Assembly: GCF_001457795.1 (NCBI RefSeq)
Contig: NZ_LN898211.1
Span: 1 to 64,000 of the forward strand
Direction: 5' to 3'
DNA from: Olsenella massiliensis
Lineage (GTDB): Bacteria > Actinomycetota > Coriobacteriia > Coriobacteriales > Atopobiaceae
Length of the DNA: 64,000 nt
Of this stretch, positions 31,299 to 39,688 are shown one piece after another. How positions within the stretch are numbered: the stretch's first letter is position 1; every line of letters starts with the position of its first letter. The notes under the pieces are model-generated. The model was given only the letters and a program-made list of their open reading frames with translations. It ran no database searches and was not told the DNA's origin. The position numbers and the translations under genes are program-made.

Positions 31299-32165
31299 AT
31301 GACCAAGACCTATCAGCTGGGGTTGTACGAGAAGGCCACGCCCGCAGGGCTCAACTGGGAGGAGCGCCTGGGGGTGGCGGCCTCCTGCGGCTTTGACTAC
31401 CTTGAGATCTCAGTGGACGAGACTGACGCGCGTCAGGCACGACTCGACTGGACGGCCCAGGAGCGCGCCGAGGTGGTCCAGGCGGCACGGAACACGGGGG
31501 TTCCCGTGGGGTCGATGTGTCTCTCGGGCCATCGCAAATGGCCCCTGGGCGCCAAGGACTCCCAGAAGCGCGCCTACGCCCTGACGATGATGGACAAGGC
31601 GCTTGAGCTCGCCTGCGATCTCGGCCTGCATATCATCCAGCTGGCGGGATATGACGCCTACTACGACGAGGACGCCTGGGGGGAGTCCGAGAGGTACTTC
31701 TCCGAGAACCTGGCCAAGGCGACCGAGATGGCGGCAGCGGCTGGCGTCGTCCTGGGCTTCGAGACCATGGAGACGCCCTTCATGGACACGGTCGGCAAGG
31801 CCATGAGGTACGTCGACGAGGTCGGCAGCCCCTTTTTGGGCGTGTACCCCGACGTGGGCAACCTCACGAACGCGTCTTTCATCTACGGGACGCCCGTGGC
31901 CGATGACATCGCGCTGGGCGCGGGGCACATCTTTGCCGCGCACCTCAAGGCCACCAAGGCGGGACACTACCGCGACATGCTCTTTGGCGAGGGCACGACC
32001 GACTACGAGGGCGGGCTCTCGCAGCTCGTTCCCCAGGGCGTACGTCGCTACGTGTGCGAGATGTGGTATCTGGGCTCCGACGTGTGGAAGGACGACGTCG
32101 CCCATGCCTCCGCCTTCTGCCGCGAGAAGATTGAGGCGGCGCTGCGCGCTGCCGCGGCGGCGTAG
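31299..32165 (+). CDS. ulaE: L-xylulose-5-phosphate 3-epimerase
   Basis: The 288-residue TIM-barrel epimerase converts L-xylulose-5-P to L-ribulose-5-P. Blocks GLYEKATPAGLNWEERL, SLCL-like SMCLSGHRKWPLG, and PDVGNLTNA closely follow E. coli UlaE/SgbU; metal ligands include Glu in LGFETMETPFMD and Glu in YVCEMWY. GAGGGGAG precedes the ATG. It lies downstream of the 4-epimerase gene, consistent with sequential steps. Confidence 0.94.
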   Translation: MTKTYQLGLYEKATPAGLNWEERLGVAASCGFDYLEISVDETDARQARLDWTAQERAEVVQAARNTGVPVGSMCLSGHRKWPLGAKDSQKRAYALTMMDKALELACDLGLHIIQLAGYDAYYDEDAWGESERYFSENLAKATEMAAAAGVVLGFETMETPFMDTVGKAMRYVDEVGSPFLGVYPDVGNLTNASFIYGTPVADDIALGAGHIFAAHLKATKAGHYRDMLFGEGTTDYEGGLSQLVPQGVRRYVCEMWYLGSDVWKDDVAHASAFCREKIEAALRAAAAA

Positions 32166-32267
32166 GTCCGATGCGGCGTGGACGCGCCCCTGACGGCTTG
32201 TACGGACATGCGGCGCCAATTTGGTACCTATGGCCCCCGTCACTGCCGGCGGCCCGTCTCGACACGA

Positions 32268-32273
32268 TACAAT
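32268..32273 (+). promoter_or_regulatory. -10-like box upstream of the transaldolase gene
   Basis: TACAAT lies 47 nt before the start codon in a locally A/T-rich stretch. No clear -35 is visible. Confidence 0.4.
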
Positions 32274-32320
32274 AATCATAGGTAGTTTCCAACGGCTCAA
32301 GAGGTGAAAGGAAGCACGTC

Positions 32321-33007
32321 ATGAAATTCTTCGTCGATACCGCCAACCTTGACGAGATTCGCCAGGCGGCAAGCTGGGGATGCCTCTCGGGCGTCACCAC
32401 CAACCCGTCGCTCTACGCAAAGACGGGAGGCAAGCTCGCCGACTTCGAGGGCCACATGGTCAAGATCTGCGAGATCTGCGAGGGGCTGCCCGTGTCCGCG
32501 GAATCCACGGCCGAGACCACGGAGGAGATGATCAAGGAGGCCGAGCACCTTGCCTCCCTGGCCCCCAACATCGTGGTCAAGCTGCCCGTCACCGAGCAGT
32601 CGCTCCCCGCGATCCACCACCTTGCCCTTGAGGGCATTCGCGTCAACATGACGCTCGTCTTCTCGGCCCCCCAGGCGCTCCTGGGCGCCCGCGCCGGCGC
32701 GCGCTACATCTCGCCCTTCGTCGGTCGCTTTGACGACATCGGCGACGAGGGCCTGGACCACCTGGAGGAGATCGTGGACGCCGTCCACAACTACGATTAC
32801 GGCTACTGGGACGAGGAGGGCGGTCCCGAGATTATCACCGCGTCCGTGCGCACTCCTCACCACGTGACCCAGGCGGCCCTCATGGGCGCCGACATCGCCA
32901 CCGTTCCCTTTGGCGCGCTCAAGAACTGCGTCCATCACCCGCTCACCGACCGCGGCCTAGAGCTCTTTGCCGCCGACTGGGCAAAGGTCACCGGCGACGC
33001 CAAGTAG
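32321..33007 (+). CDS. Small (TalC/MipB-type) transaldolase
   Basis: The 228-residue enzyme belongs to the short transaldolase/fructose-6-phosphate aldolase family. MKFFVDTANLDEIR and GVTTNPSL start it, and the Schiff-base lysine is K87 in NIVVKLPVT. It exchanges three-carbon units in the non-oxidative pentose-phosphate pathway. A transaldolase role is likelier than F6P aldolase because the two transketolase genes follow. GTGAAAGGAAG precedes the ATG. Confidence 0.9.
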   Translation: MKFFVDTANLDEIRQAASWGCLSGVTTNPSLYAKTGGKLADFEGHMVKICEICEGLPVSAESTAETTEEMIKEAEHLASLAPNIVVKLPVTEQSLPAIHHLALEGIRVNMTLVFSAPQALLGARAGARYISPFVGRFDDIGDEGLDHLEEIVDAVHNYDYGYWDEEGGPEIITASVRTPHHVTQAALMGADIATVPFGALKNCVHHPLTDRGLELFAADWAKVTGDAK

Positions 33008-33021
33008 GCATGGCTTGCCTT

Positions 33022-33048
33022 GGCGGCAGGGACGAGTGCCCTGCCGCC
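33022..33048 (+). terminator. Terminator after the transaldolase gene
   Basis: A 10-bp stem GGCGGCAGGG/CCCTGCCGCC with a 7-nt loop is followed by TTCTCTTTA. The transketolase genes may still be reached by read-through. Confidence 0.75.
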
Positions 33049-33088
33049 TTCTCTTTATCGCCCGCTTTCTCAAGGACAAGGAGACGCA

Positions 33089-33910
33089 ATGACAGATGAC
33101 GAGCTCAGAAAGGTTGCCACGGAGATTCGCAAGGGCATCCTCACGGGCACGCACGCGGCGAAGTCGGGGCATCCCGGCGGCTCGCTCTCCGCGACGGAGA
33201 TCTTTACCTACCTCTACTTCGAGGAGATGGACATCGACCCGGCAGATCCCGCCAAGCCCGACCGTGACCGCCTGGTCCTCTCGAAGGGACACACCGCGCC
33301 CGGCCTGTACGCCACCCTCGCGGAGCGCGGGTTCTTTCCCAAGGAGGAGCTCACGACCCTGCGCCACGTTGACTCGCGCCTGCAGGGCCATCCCAACATG
33401 AGGGACACTCCCGGCGTTGACATGAGCACGGGCTCCCTGGGCCAGGGCATCTCGGCGGCCGTGGGCATGGCGCTCTCCGCGAGGATCTGGGGCGACGACT
33501 GGCGCACCTACGCGCTCTGCGGCGACGGTGAGATAGAGGAGGGCCAGGTGTGGGAGGCCGCCATGCTGGCGGGCAACCATCAGCTGGACAACCTGTGCGT
33601 CATCGTCGACCACAACGGCCTGCAGATTGACGGCACCCTCGAGGAGGTCAACTCCCCCCAGCCCATCGGCGACAAGTTTGCCGCCTTCAAGTTCCACGTG
33701 ATCGACGTCGCCGACGGAAACGACATCTCCCAGCTGCGCGAGGCCTTCGCCGAGGCGCGCGCCACCAAGGGCAAGCCCAGCTGCATCGTCGCCCACACGG
33801 TCAAGGGCAAGGGCGTCTCGTTCATGGAGAATCAGGTTGGCTGGCACGGGAAGGCCCCCAATGACGAGCAGTACGCCCAGGCCATGGCCGAGCTTGCGAA
33901 GGAGGACTAG
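33089..33910 (+). CDS. Transketolase, N-terminal (thiamine diphosphate-binding) subunit
   Basis: The 273-residue subunit carries the thiamine diphosphate PP domain: HPGGSLSATEI, the substrate His of SKGHTAPGLYA, and the GDG...N motif (CGDGEIEEGQVWEAAMLAGN, then IVDHNGLQ). A complete transketolase needs the C-terminal subunit encoded 4 nt downstream. The split arrangement is common in Actinobacteria and Firmicutes. The start follows ACAAGGAG. Confidence 0.94.
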   Translation: MTDDELRKVATEIRKGILTGTHAAKSGHPGGSLSATEIFTYLYFEEMDIDPADPAKPDRDRLVLSKGHTAPGLYATLAERGFFPKEELTTLRHVDSRLQGHPNMRDTPGVDMSTGSLGQGISAAVGMALSARIWGDDWRTYALCGDGEIEEGQVWEAAMLAGNHQLDNLCVIVDHNGLQIDGTLEEVNSPQPIGDKFAAFKFHVIDVADGNDISQLREAFAEARATKGKPSCIVAHTVKGKGVSFMENQVGWHGKAPNDEQYAQAMAELAKED

Positions 33911-33914
33911 CAAG

Positions 33915-34853
33915 ATGGCAGACGTTCAGAAGATCGCAACGCGCCAGAGCTACGGCGCCGCCCTGGTGGAGCTTGGCGCCGCCCATGACGACTTCGTCGT
34001 CCTTGACGCCGACCTTGCCGCGGCGACGCAGACGGGCAAGTTCAAGAGCGCCCATCCCGACCGCTTCATTGACGTGGGCATTGCCGAGCAGAATCTCATG
34101 GGGGTCGCCGCGGGCATCGCCACGACGGGACGCAAGGTCTTTGCGAGCACCTTTGCCATGTTCGCCGCCGGACGCGCCTTTGAGCAGGTGCGCAACTCCA
34201 TCGGCTATCCTCACCTTCACGTGGTCATCGGCGCCACGCACGCCGGCATCTCGGTGGGCGAGGACGGCGCCACGCACCAGTGCAACGAGGACATCGCCCT
34301 GATGCGCACCATTCCGGGCATGACGGTCATCGTGCCGGCGGACGACGTCGAGGCGCGCGCCGCAGTCGTCGCGGCATACGAGGCCGATGGCCCCGTCTAC
34401 CTGCGCCTGGGCCGTCTTGCCGCCCCCGTCATCCATGACGAGGGCTATCAGTTCCAGGTTGGCAAGGGAACCGTCGAGCGCGAGGGCACGGACGTCACCG
34501 TGGTCGCCTGCGGCCTGGAGGTGGGCTTTGCCCTCGAGGCGGCCGAAACGCTCGCCGGCAAGGGCGTAAGCTGCGAGGTCATCAACATGGCGACGGTCAA
34601 GCCCCTCGACGAGGAGCTGCTTGTGGCATCCGCCACGAAGACGGGTCGGGTCGTGACCGTCGAGGAGCATTCCGTCATCGGCGGCCTGGGCGACGCGGTG
34701 TGCGGGACGCTTTCGGCCCTCCGTCCCACGCCCGTCAAGAAGGTGGGCATGTACGACGTCTTTGGCGAGTCGGGCCCCGCGCTCGAGCTGCTCCACAAGT
34801 ATGGCCTCGACGGCGAGGGCGTCGCCAAGGCCATCGAGGCGTTCGTCCGCTAA
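33915..34853 (+). CDS. Transketolase, C-terminal subunit
   Basis: The 312-residue partner contains the pyrimidine-binding (Pyr) domain, with the catalytic Glu of DVGIAEQNLMGVAAG, GATHAGISVGEDGATHQ and a C-terminal transketolase domain (VEEHSVIGGLGDAV). It is coupled to the preceding gene by a 4-nt gap with GGAGGACTAG supplying the ribosome-binding site. Together they convert D-xylulose-5-P into glycolytic intermediates, closing the pentose route. Confidence 0.94.
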   Translation: MADVQKIATRQSYGAALVELGAAHDDFVVLDADLAAATQTGKFKSAHPDRFIDVGIAEQNLMGVAAGIATTGRKVFASTFAMFAAGRAFEQVRNSIGYPHLHVVIGATHAGISVGEDGATHQCNEDIALMRTIPGMTVIVPADDVEARAAVVAAYEADGPVYLRLGRLAAPVIHDEGYQFQVGKGTVEREGTDVTVVACGLEVGFALEAAETLAGKGVSCEVINMATVKPLDEELLVASATKTGRVVTVEEHSVIGGLGDAVCGTLSALRPTPVKKVGMYDVFGESGPALELLHKYGLDGEGVAKAIEAFVR

Positions 34854-34948
34854 CGCCAACGTCGTACCGCTTTCGCGCATGACGGCGGGAGCGGGACGAC
34901 GTGGAGCCAGCTGTCCCGACTGTCGCCGCGCCACGTTCGTATGAGGGC

Positions 34949-34980
34949 GGGGCCGCCCCACCTGCAGTGGGAGCGGCCCC
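34949..34980 (+). terminator. Terminator after the transketolase genes
   Basis: An 8-bp stem GGGGCCGC/GCGGCCCC extended by CCCA/TGGG with a single bulge is followed by TCCTCC. It separates the pentose operon from ftsEX. Confidence 0.7.
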
Positions 34981-35044
34981 TCCTCCGTGCGTGCCGCTCG
35001 TCTGTGTGTGACGTGCAAATTCAGGGTACCATGAGACGCTTTGC

Positions 35045-35050
35045 TACAAT
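35045..35050 (+). promoter_or_regulatory. -10-like box upstream of ftsE
   Basis: TACAAT lies 46 nt before the GTG start in the intergenic region. No good -35 could be matched. Confidence 0.4.
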
Positions 35051-35095
35051 ACGTTCGAATCTGTCAGTGATTGCTACGTAGAATCAGGAGCACTT

Positions 35096-36193
35096 GTGGC
35101 CAACCATTTTCGCAGCAGCGAGCGGCCGGGAGACCGCGGGGACGCGTCGTCGGCGTCCCAGGCGCCCGCGCAACGACAGGGCGACGGCTCCGTGCTGGAC
35201 GACGAGCTTGAGGCGGCCATGGCCGCCGTGCGCTCCTCGGCGTCGTTCGGGGGCACGGCTCCTATCAGCGAACCGGAGTTCATAAGCGCCGCAGGGCCCG
35301 ATGTCCGCCCGACGGGCGACGCGGGTGCGACTGACGCACGCCCGGCAGGGGACGGCTCGCTTGACCTTGCCGACGAGTCCACGGCCCTCGAGGTCGCGGA
35401 TGACGAGTCGTCAGTTGACGTCCAGGACGACAAGAGCGTCTTCTCTCCCATGATCGCCGGAGACGCGCCCACGATTGACCGCACCGGGACTCCCACCATC
35501 TCGCTCAGGAACGCGACGCTCATCTATCCCGCCCAGCCCAACAAGCCGGCGCTCGAGGACGTGAGCCTGGACATCTACCCGGGCGAGTTTGTCTTCGTGG
35601 TGGGTCATTCCGGGTCGGGCAAGTCCACGTTCCTCAGGCTCGTCACGCGCGAGCTCAGGGCCACGAGCGGTCAGGTCATCGTGGCGGGCCAGAACCTCAC
35701 GAAGCTCCGCAATCGCAAGGTGCCGTACCTGCGTCGCCAGATTGGCACCGTGTACCAGGACTTCAAGCTTCTCCCCGACAAGACGGTGTACGAGAACGTC
35801 GCCTTCGCCCTCGAGTGCATCGGCAAGCCGCGCTCGGTCGTCAAGGTGCAGGTGCCCGAGGTGCTGCGCCTGGTGGGCCTTGCGGAGAAGATGGACAACT
35901 ATCCCGACCAGCTTTCCGGCGGCGAGCAGCAGCGCGTCTCCGTCGCCCGCGCCATGGTCAACAGGCCCCCGCTCCTCGTGTGCGACGAGCCGACGGGCAA
36001 TCTTGACCCCGCCATCTCGCTGGGCATCATGAAGCTGCTCGACCGCATCAACCGTGCGGGGACCACCGTCGTCATGGCGACCCACGACCGCGAGATGGTC
36101 GATTCCATGCGCAAGCGCGTCGTCGCCCTTGAGGCGGGACACATCGTCCGCGACCAGGAGAGGGGAGGCTACGGTTACTATGGTGCCCTCTAA
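35096..36193 (+). CDS. ftsE: Cell division ATP-binding protein FtsE
   Basis: The 365-residue ABC ATPase has Walker A GHSGSGKST (about residue 170), signature LSGGEQQRVSVARAM and Walker B LLVCDEPTGNLDP. It pairs with FtsX to control peptidoglycan hydrolases at the septum. An unusual acidic, low-complexity N-terminal extension of about 130 residues precedes the ABC domain, while FtsE is normally about 220-230 residues. The GTG start has TCAGGAG upstream; an internal ATG near 35450 lacks one. Its end overlaps ftsX by 14 nt. Confidence 0.9.
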   Translation: MANHFRSSERPGDRGDASSASQAPAQRQGDGSVLDDELEAAMAAVRSSASFGGTAPISEPEFISAAGPDVRPTGDAGATDARPAGDGSLDLADESTALEVADDESSVDVQDDKSVFSPMIAGDAPTIDRTGTPTISLRNATLIYPAQPNKPALEDVSLDIYPGEFVFVVGHSGSGKSTFLRLVTRELRATSGQVIVAGQNLTKLRNRKVPYLRRQIGTVYQDFKLLPDKTVYENVAFALECIGKPRSVVKVQVPEVLRLVGLAEKMDNYPDQLSGGEQQRVSVARAMVNRPPLLVCDEPTGNLDPAISLGIMKLLDRINRAGTTVVMATHDREMVDSMRKRVVALEAGHIVRDQERGGYGYYGAL

Positions 36194-37106
36194 TCTTGGT
36201 TACTCCCTGCACGAGGCAGGACGCCACTTCCGTCGTAACTGGTCTACCGTCATGGGTGCAATCGTCACCATCTTTCTTTCGCTCTTTGTGATAGGGCTCT
36301 TTGCCGTTGGGTCCGTGCTGCTCAACCGCATCGCGGGCAACGTCGAGGACCAGGTCACCATCCAGGCCTTCCTCTCGGACGATGCCAACAAGGCCTCCGT
36401 TGACGCGTTTCAGCAGAAGGTCCAGGGATGGGAGTACGTCCAAGGCGTCACCTACAAGAGCAAGGAAGAGGCCCTGGAGAGCTACAAGCAGAAGATGAGC
36501 AACAAGAACGCCAGCGACGTCGTCGCCGCCCTCGACGGCGACAACCCCCTGCCGGCCTCGCTCGTCATCACGCTGTCGGACCCGAGCAAGGTCGAGAGCG
36601 TCGCGGGGAACCTCACCGCCGACGCCGACTTCAAAGGCATCGCGGACGACGCGAACGACCCCTCGCAATCCGTCCAGTACGGGCGCGAGACGGTGAAGAA
36701 GCTGCTGAGCGTGACCTACTACCTGCGCGTCGGCACGGTCGTGCTCGTCGCGCTGCTGGCGTTCATCGCGTTCGTCTTCATCAACAACACCATCCGACTG
36801 GCCATTTCCGCGCGCCGCCGCGAAATTGCGATCATGCGGCTGGTGGGTGCGTCCAACGGCTTCATTCGTGGGCCGTTTTTGGCCGAGGGCATGCTGGAGT
36901 CTCTGATAGGGTCCCTGCTTGCCATCGCCGTGCTGCAGGCGGGCGTCTCGATCGTGCTGCCCAGGCTGCAGGCCGGCCTGACCTTCCTGTCGTTTGACAT
37001 TCCCGTTCCCATGCTGGTGCTGACCTATGCGGCGCTCGTGGCGATCGGCTGCCTCCTAGGCCTGTTTGGCTCGGCCATCGCCATGAGGCGCTACCTCAAG
37101 GTGTAG
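36180..37106 (+). CDS. ftsX: Cell division protein FtsX
   Basis: The 308-residue membrane protein has the FtsX layout: a TM helix near residues 23-45 (VTIFLSLFVIGLFAVGSVLL), an extracellular domain of about 130 residues, and three C-terminal TM helices with the conserved RRREIAIMRLVGASNGFIRGPF. It couples FtsE ATP hydrolysis to amidase or endopeptidase activation. The start codon lies within the end of ftsE, implying translational coupling. Confidence 0.93.
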   Translation: MVPSNLGYSLHEAGRHFRRNWSTVMGAIVTIFLSLFVIGLFAVGSVLLNRIAGNVEDQVTIQAFLSDDANKASVDAFQQKVQGWEYVQGVTYKSKEEALESYKQKMSNKNASDVVAALDGDNPLPASLVITLSDPSKVESVAGNLTADADFKGIADDANDPSQSVQYGRETVKKLLSVTYYLRVGTVVLVALLAFIAFVFINNTIRLAISARRREIAIMRLVGASNGFIRGPFLAEGMLESLIGSLLAIAVLQAGVSIVLPRLQAGLTFLSFDIPVPMLVLTYAALVAIGCLLGLFGSAIAMRRYLKV

Positions 37107-37338
37107 GCCTAAGGAGTCTGACGGCACCCAGCCGGGGCCTTTGCCCTAGCGTGCGCTTTGGGCCGACGTGGCATCCCCGCGCCGGCTCATTTTCATGCCT
37201 GATACTTCGGGGTCCCGTTCAACGTGTATGTATGGACAAGTTCTGATAATCGAATCCTGGGCAAACGCAAAAGCTAGCCTTCGCAACGCACACGTTAGCC
37301 GAGGGTGCCGAGCATCCGGCCGCGCGCCGGGCCGCCCG

Positions 37339-37414
37339 TAGCCAGAACACGACATTTGTGTCAAAATCGCAGGCTTTGGGCCGGGATTCTGACATAAGCG
37401 TCGTGTTTTGGCTA
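37339..37414. repeat. 30-nt imperfect inverted repeat (long stem-loop)
   Basis: The arm 37339-37368 pairs with 37385-37414 at 25 of 30 positions as DNA; three of the mismatches become G-U pairs in RNA, giving 28 of 30. The loop is 16 nt. It is not a plain terminator since no T-tract follows and it is A/T-richer than its surroundings. It could be a dispersed repeat, a small RNA or a transcript processing structure. Confidence 0.8.
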
Positions 37415-37420
37415 AGCCGC

Positions 37421-37510
37421 GCGCCCCGGCAAACCGCCGCGCCCCGGCCGGACGTTGCGCCCCGGCCGGACGTCGCGCCCCGGCCAACCGCCGCGCCCCG
37501 TCCTGCTCCG
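37421..37510. repeat. Five 18-nt tandem repeats
   Basis: Units begin with GCGCCCCG and run at 37421, 37439, 37457, 37475 and 37493; the second and third differ by one base (GCGCCCCGGCCGGACGTT/C). Because the unit is a multiple of three, reading frames on both strands encode hexapeptide repeats (APRPDV on the plus strand), which explains spurious reading frames here. Confidence 0.85.
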
Positions 37511-37520
37511 ACGTTCGACG

Positions 37521-37534
37521 CATTCTATAGAATG
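37521..37534. promoter_or_regulatory. 14-bp palindrome overlapping a -10-like box
   Basis: CATTCTATAGAATG is a perfect palindrome and contains TATAGAAT, a possible -10, 63 nt before the RNase R start. It could be both promoter and operator (inference). Confidence 0.45.
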
Positions 37535-37596
37535 ATGATGACGCCCGTCCCGGCGGACGACCCGGATGGCCCGGTTTGAGGGAAAGGTGGCATGAC

Positions 37597-39672
37597 ATGT
37601 CCAGAGGCACCTCACGGCCGCGCGGTTCCCGCAGACGCAAGCGCAGCGCGGGAACGCGCAAACGTCCTCCGCTGGCACAAGGCGTCATCCGCGTCTCCCG
37701 CTCGGGCTCTGCCACGGTAGAGACGACCGAGGGTCGCTTTCCCGTCGTGCGCGGTGGCGTGCGAGAGGCCATGAGCGGTGACACCGTGCAGGTGAGCCTG
37801 GCTCGGCCCCGTCGCGGCCAGGAGCGCGTCGCCCGGGTGCAGCACGTGATCGAGCGCGCCCGCCAGTCCTTTGTCGGCAGCTACGGCACGGCCGACCCCC
37901 TTGGTGTGGTCGTGCCCCTTGACGTGCGCCTGCGCCGCGACTTCTTTGTGACGCCTCAGGATGACTGCGCCCGACGCCTTGGCGTTCACGCGGGCGACGT
38001 GGTGGTGGCTCGCATCCTCGAGTATCCGGGCCGAGCCTCCGCCGGCATCGTCACCATAGAGCGTCGGGTCGGGAGCCAGGATGCCTTGGACATCCCCATG
38101 GAGTCGGTCATCGCCTCCTATGACCTGCGCACCGAGTTTCCCGACGCGGTCCTGGACGAGGCTCGGGCATTGAGGGATGACGTGGCGGAGGCCCTCGCGG
38201 CCCCCGATCGGGAGGACCTTCGCAGCCACTGCGTCGTCACGATCGATCCGGCCGACGCTCGCGACTTTGACGACGCCGTCGGCGCCCGCAGGCTTGAGGA
38301 CGGTTTTGAGCTTGAGGTCCATATCGCGGACGTGAGCCACTACGTGGCGTGGGGCTCGTCCATTGACAATGAGGCCAAGCTGCGGACCTGCTCGGTGTAT
38401 CTGGCCGACCGCGTCATCCCCATGCTGCCCGAGCGCCTGTGCAATGACCTGTGCTCGCTGAGGCCGGCCGAGGACCGCCTGGCGTTGAGCATCCTCATGC
38501 GCCTGGGCGCCGACGGCAGGCTGCTGGACGTCCGCGCCACGAGGTCAGTGATCCGCTCCGACGCGCGCCTGACCTACGGGCAGGCAGACGCCCTGCTGGA
38601 GGGCAGGCTGACGGCCGAGGACCTTCCCTGCGTCGCCGACCTGGCCCAGCCCGTCGCCACGTCAATCGCCGTGCTCGACGAGATCGCCCGCCTGCGCCTG
38701 GGCATCCGGCACGACCGCGGCGCCATAGACTTCCTGAGCAGGGAGGCAAAGGTCACGCTGGACGACAGGGGCCGTCCCACGGGGGTGGTCGTGCGCGAGC
38801 GGACCCGTGCCACCAGCCTCATCGAGGAGGCCATGCTCATTGCCAACGAGGGCGTCGCCAAGATGCTGGCGGACGCCGACGTCGAGTGCGCATATCGCGT
38901 CCACGAGCGGCCGTCTCCCGAGGCGCTCAAGGCGACGCTGCCCGCCCTCCAGGAGCTGGGCCTGGCGCAGGGGTCGCTGGGAGACGCGCTCGCGGCGGGC
39001 AGCCCCGTGGCAATTCAGCAGGTGCTTGCGGATGCCCGCTACGGCGACGGCGAGTTCCTTGCGAACTCGCTGCTGCTCAGGGCCCAGAAACGCGCCATCT
39101 ACCTGCCTCACAACGAAGGCCACTTCGCGCTTGGCGCGGACGCGTACTGCCATTTTACCTCGCCGATTCGTCGCTACCCCGACGTCACGGTCCACCGGGC
39201 GCTTTTGGCCTACCTTGACGGGACGCTCGACTCACGGGAGCAGCGGGAGGTGCGCCTGGCGCTCGCCCAGATCTGTCGCAGCTGCTCGGACCGCGAGCGG
39301 GCCGCCGACGGGGCGTCGCGAGACTCCCAGAGGGTCAAGATGGCCGAGCTCTTCCAAAAGCGCCTGGGCCAGAGCTTTGCCGGCGTCGTCGTCGGGGTCG
39401 AGCGCTACGGCCTGTTCGTGATGCTCGACGACAGCTGCGCGGAGGGGCTCGTCCCGGTGCGTGCGCTGGGTGACGAGTGGTTTTCCTACGACGACGCGCG
39501 CATGACCCTCACGGGCGAGGAGAGCGGCACGACATGGCGCGTGGGTGCTCGCCTTGAGGTCACGGTGACGGGGGCCAGCCCCGAGCGGGGCCAGATCACC
39601 TTTGCGCTGACGCCGCGACGCCAGGCTGCCGCTCCCGCCTCCCCGGCGCCCGGGGGCTTCTCGCGCCCCTAA
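37597..39672 (+). CDS. rnr: Ribonuclease R (RNB/S1 family exoribonuclease)
   Basis: The 691-residue 3'-5' exoribonuclease has a basic N-terminus, cold-shock-like domains, the RNB catalytic core with TIDPADARDFDDAV (about residues 216-229; the Asp cluster binds Mg) and HFTSPIRRYPDVTVHR, and a C-terminal S1 domain (about 600-680, VGVERYGLFVMLDD). It degrades structured RNA and works with tmRNA/SmpB in other bacteria, which fits smpB being two genes on. The ATG has GGAAAGGTGG upstream. Confidence 0.95.
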   Translation: MSRGTSRPRGSRRRKRSAGTRKRPPLAQGVIRVSRSGSATVETTEGRFPVVRGGVREAMSGDTVQVSLARPRRGQERVARVQHVIERARQSFVGSYGTADPLGVVVPLDVRLRRDFFVTPQDDCARRLGVHAGDVVVARILEYPGRASAGIVTIERRVGSQDALDIPMESVIASYDLRTEFPDAVLDEARALRDDVAEALAAPDREDLRSHCVVTIDPADARDFDDAVGARRLEDGFELEVHIADVSHYVAWGSSIDNEAKLRTCSVYLADRVIPMLPERLCNDLCSLRPAEDRLALSILMRLGADGRLLDVRATRSVIRSDARLTYGQADALLEGRLTAEDLPCVADLAQPVATSIAVLDEIARLRLGIRHDRGAIDFLSREAKVTLDDRGRPTGVVVRERTRATSLIEEAMLIANEGVAKMLADADVECAYRVHERPSPEALKATLPALQELGLAQGSLGDALAAGSPVAIQQVLADARYGDGEFLANSLLLRAQKRAIYLPHNEGHFALGADAYCHFTSPIRRYPDVTVHRALLAYLDGTLDSREQREVRLALAQICRSCSDRERAADGASRDSQRVKMAELFQKRLGQSFAGVVVGVERYGLFVMLDDSCAEGLVPVRALGDEWFSYDDARMTLTGEESGTTWRVGARLEVTVTGASPERGQITFALTPRRQAAAPASPAPGGFSRP

Positions 39673-39688
39673 AGGGGTAGGCTACTAC

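Larger units (their letters stand above)
37107..37596. other. 490-nt intergenic region with repeats upstream of RNase R
   Basis: No convincing gene is present. A 222-nt plus-strand frame (from GTG at 37358) lacks a ribosome-binding site and its product is mainly hexapeptide repeats encoded by the tandem repeat. The region holds a 30-nt imperfect inverted repeat, five 18-nt tandem units and a 14-bp palindrome, listed separately. Confidence 0.7.

Noticed and set aside
37358-37579. Possible 73-residue proline/arginine-repeat protein upstream of rnr
   Set aside because: It starts inside the inverted repeat with no ribosome-binding site and its repeats come from an 18-nt DNA repeat.
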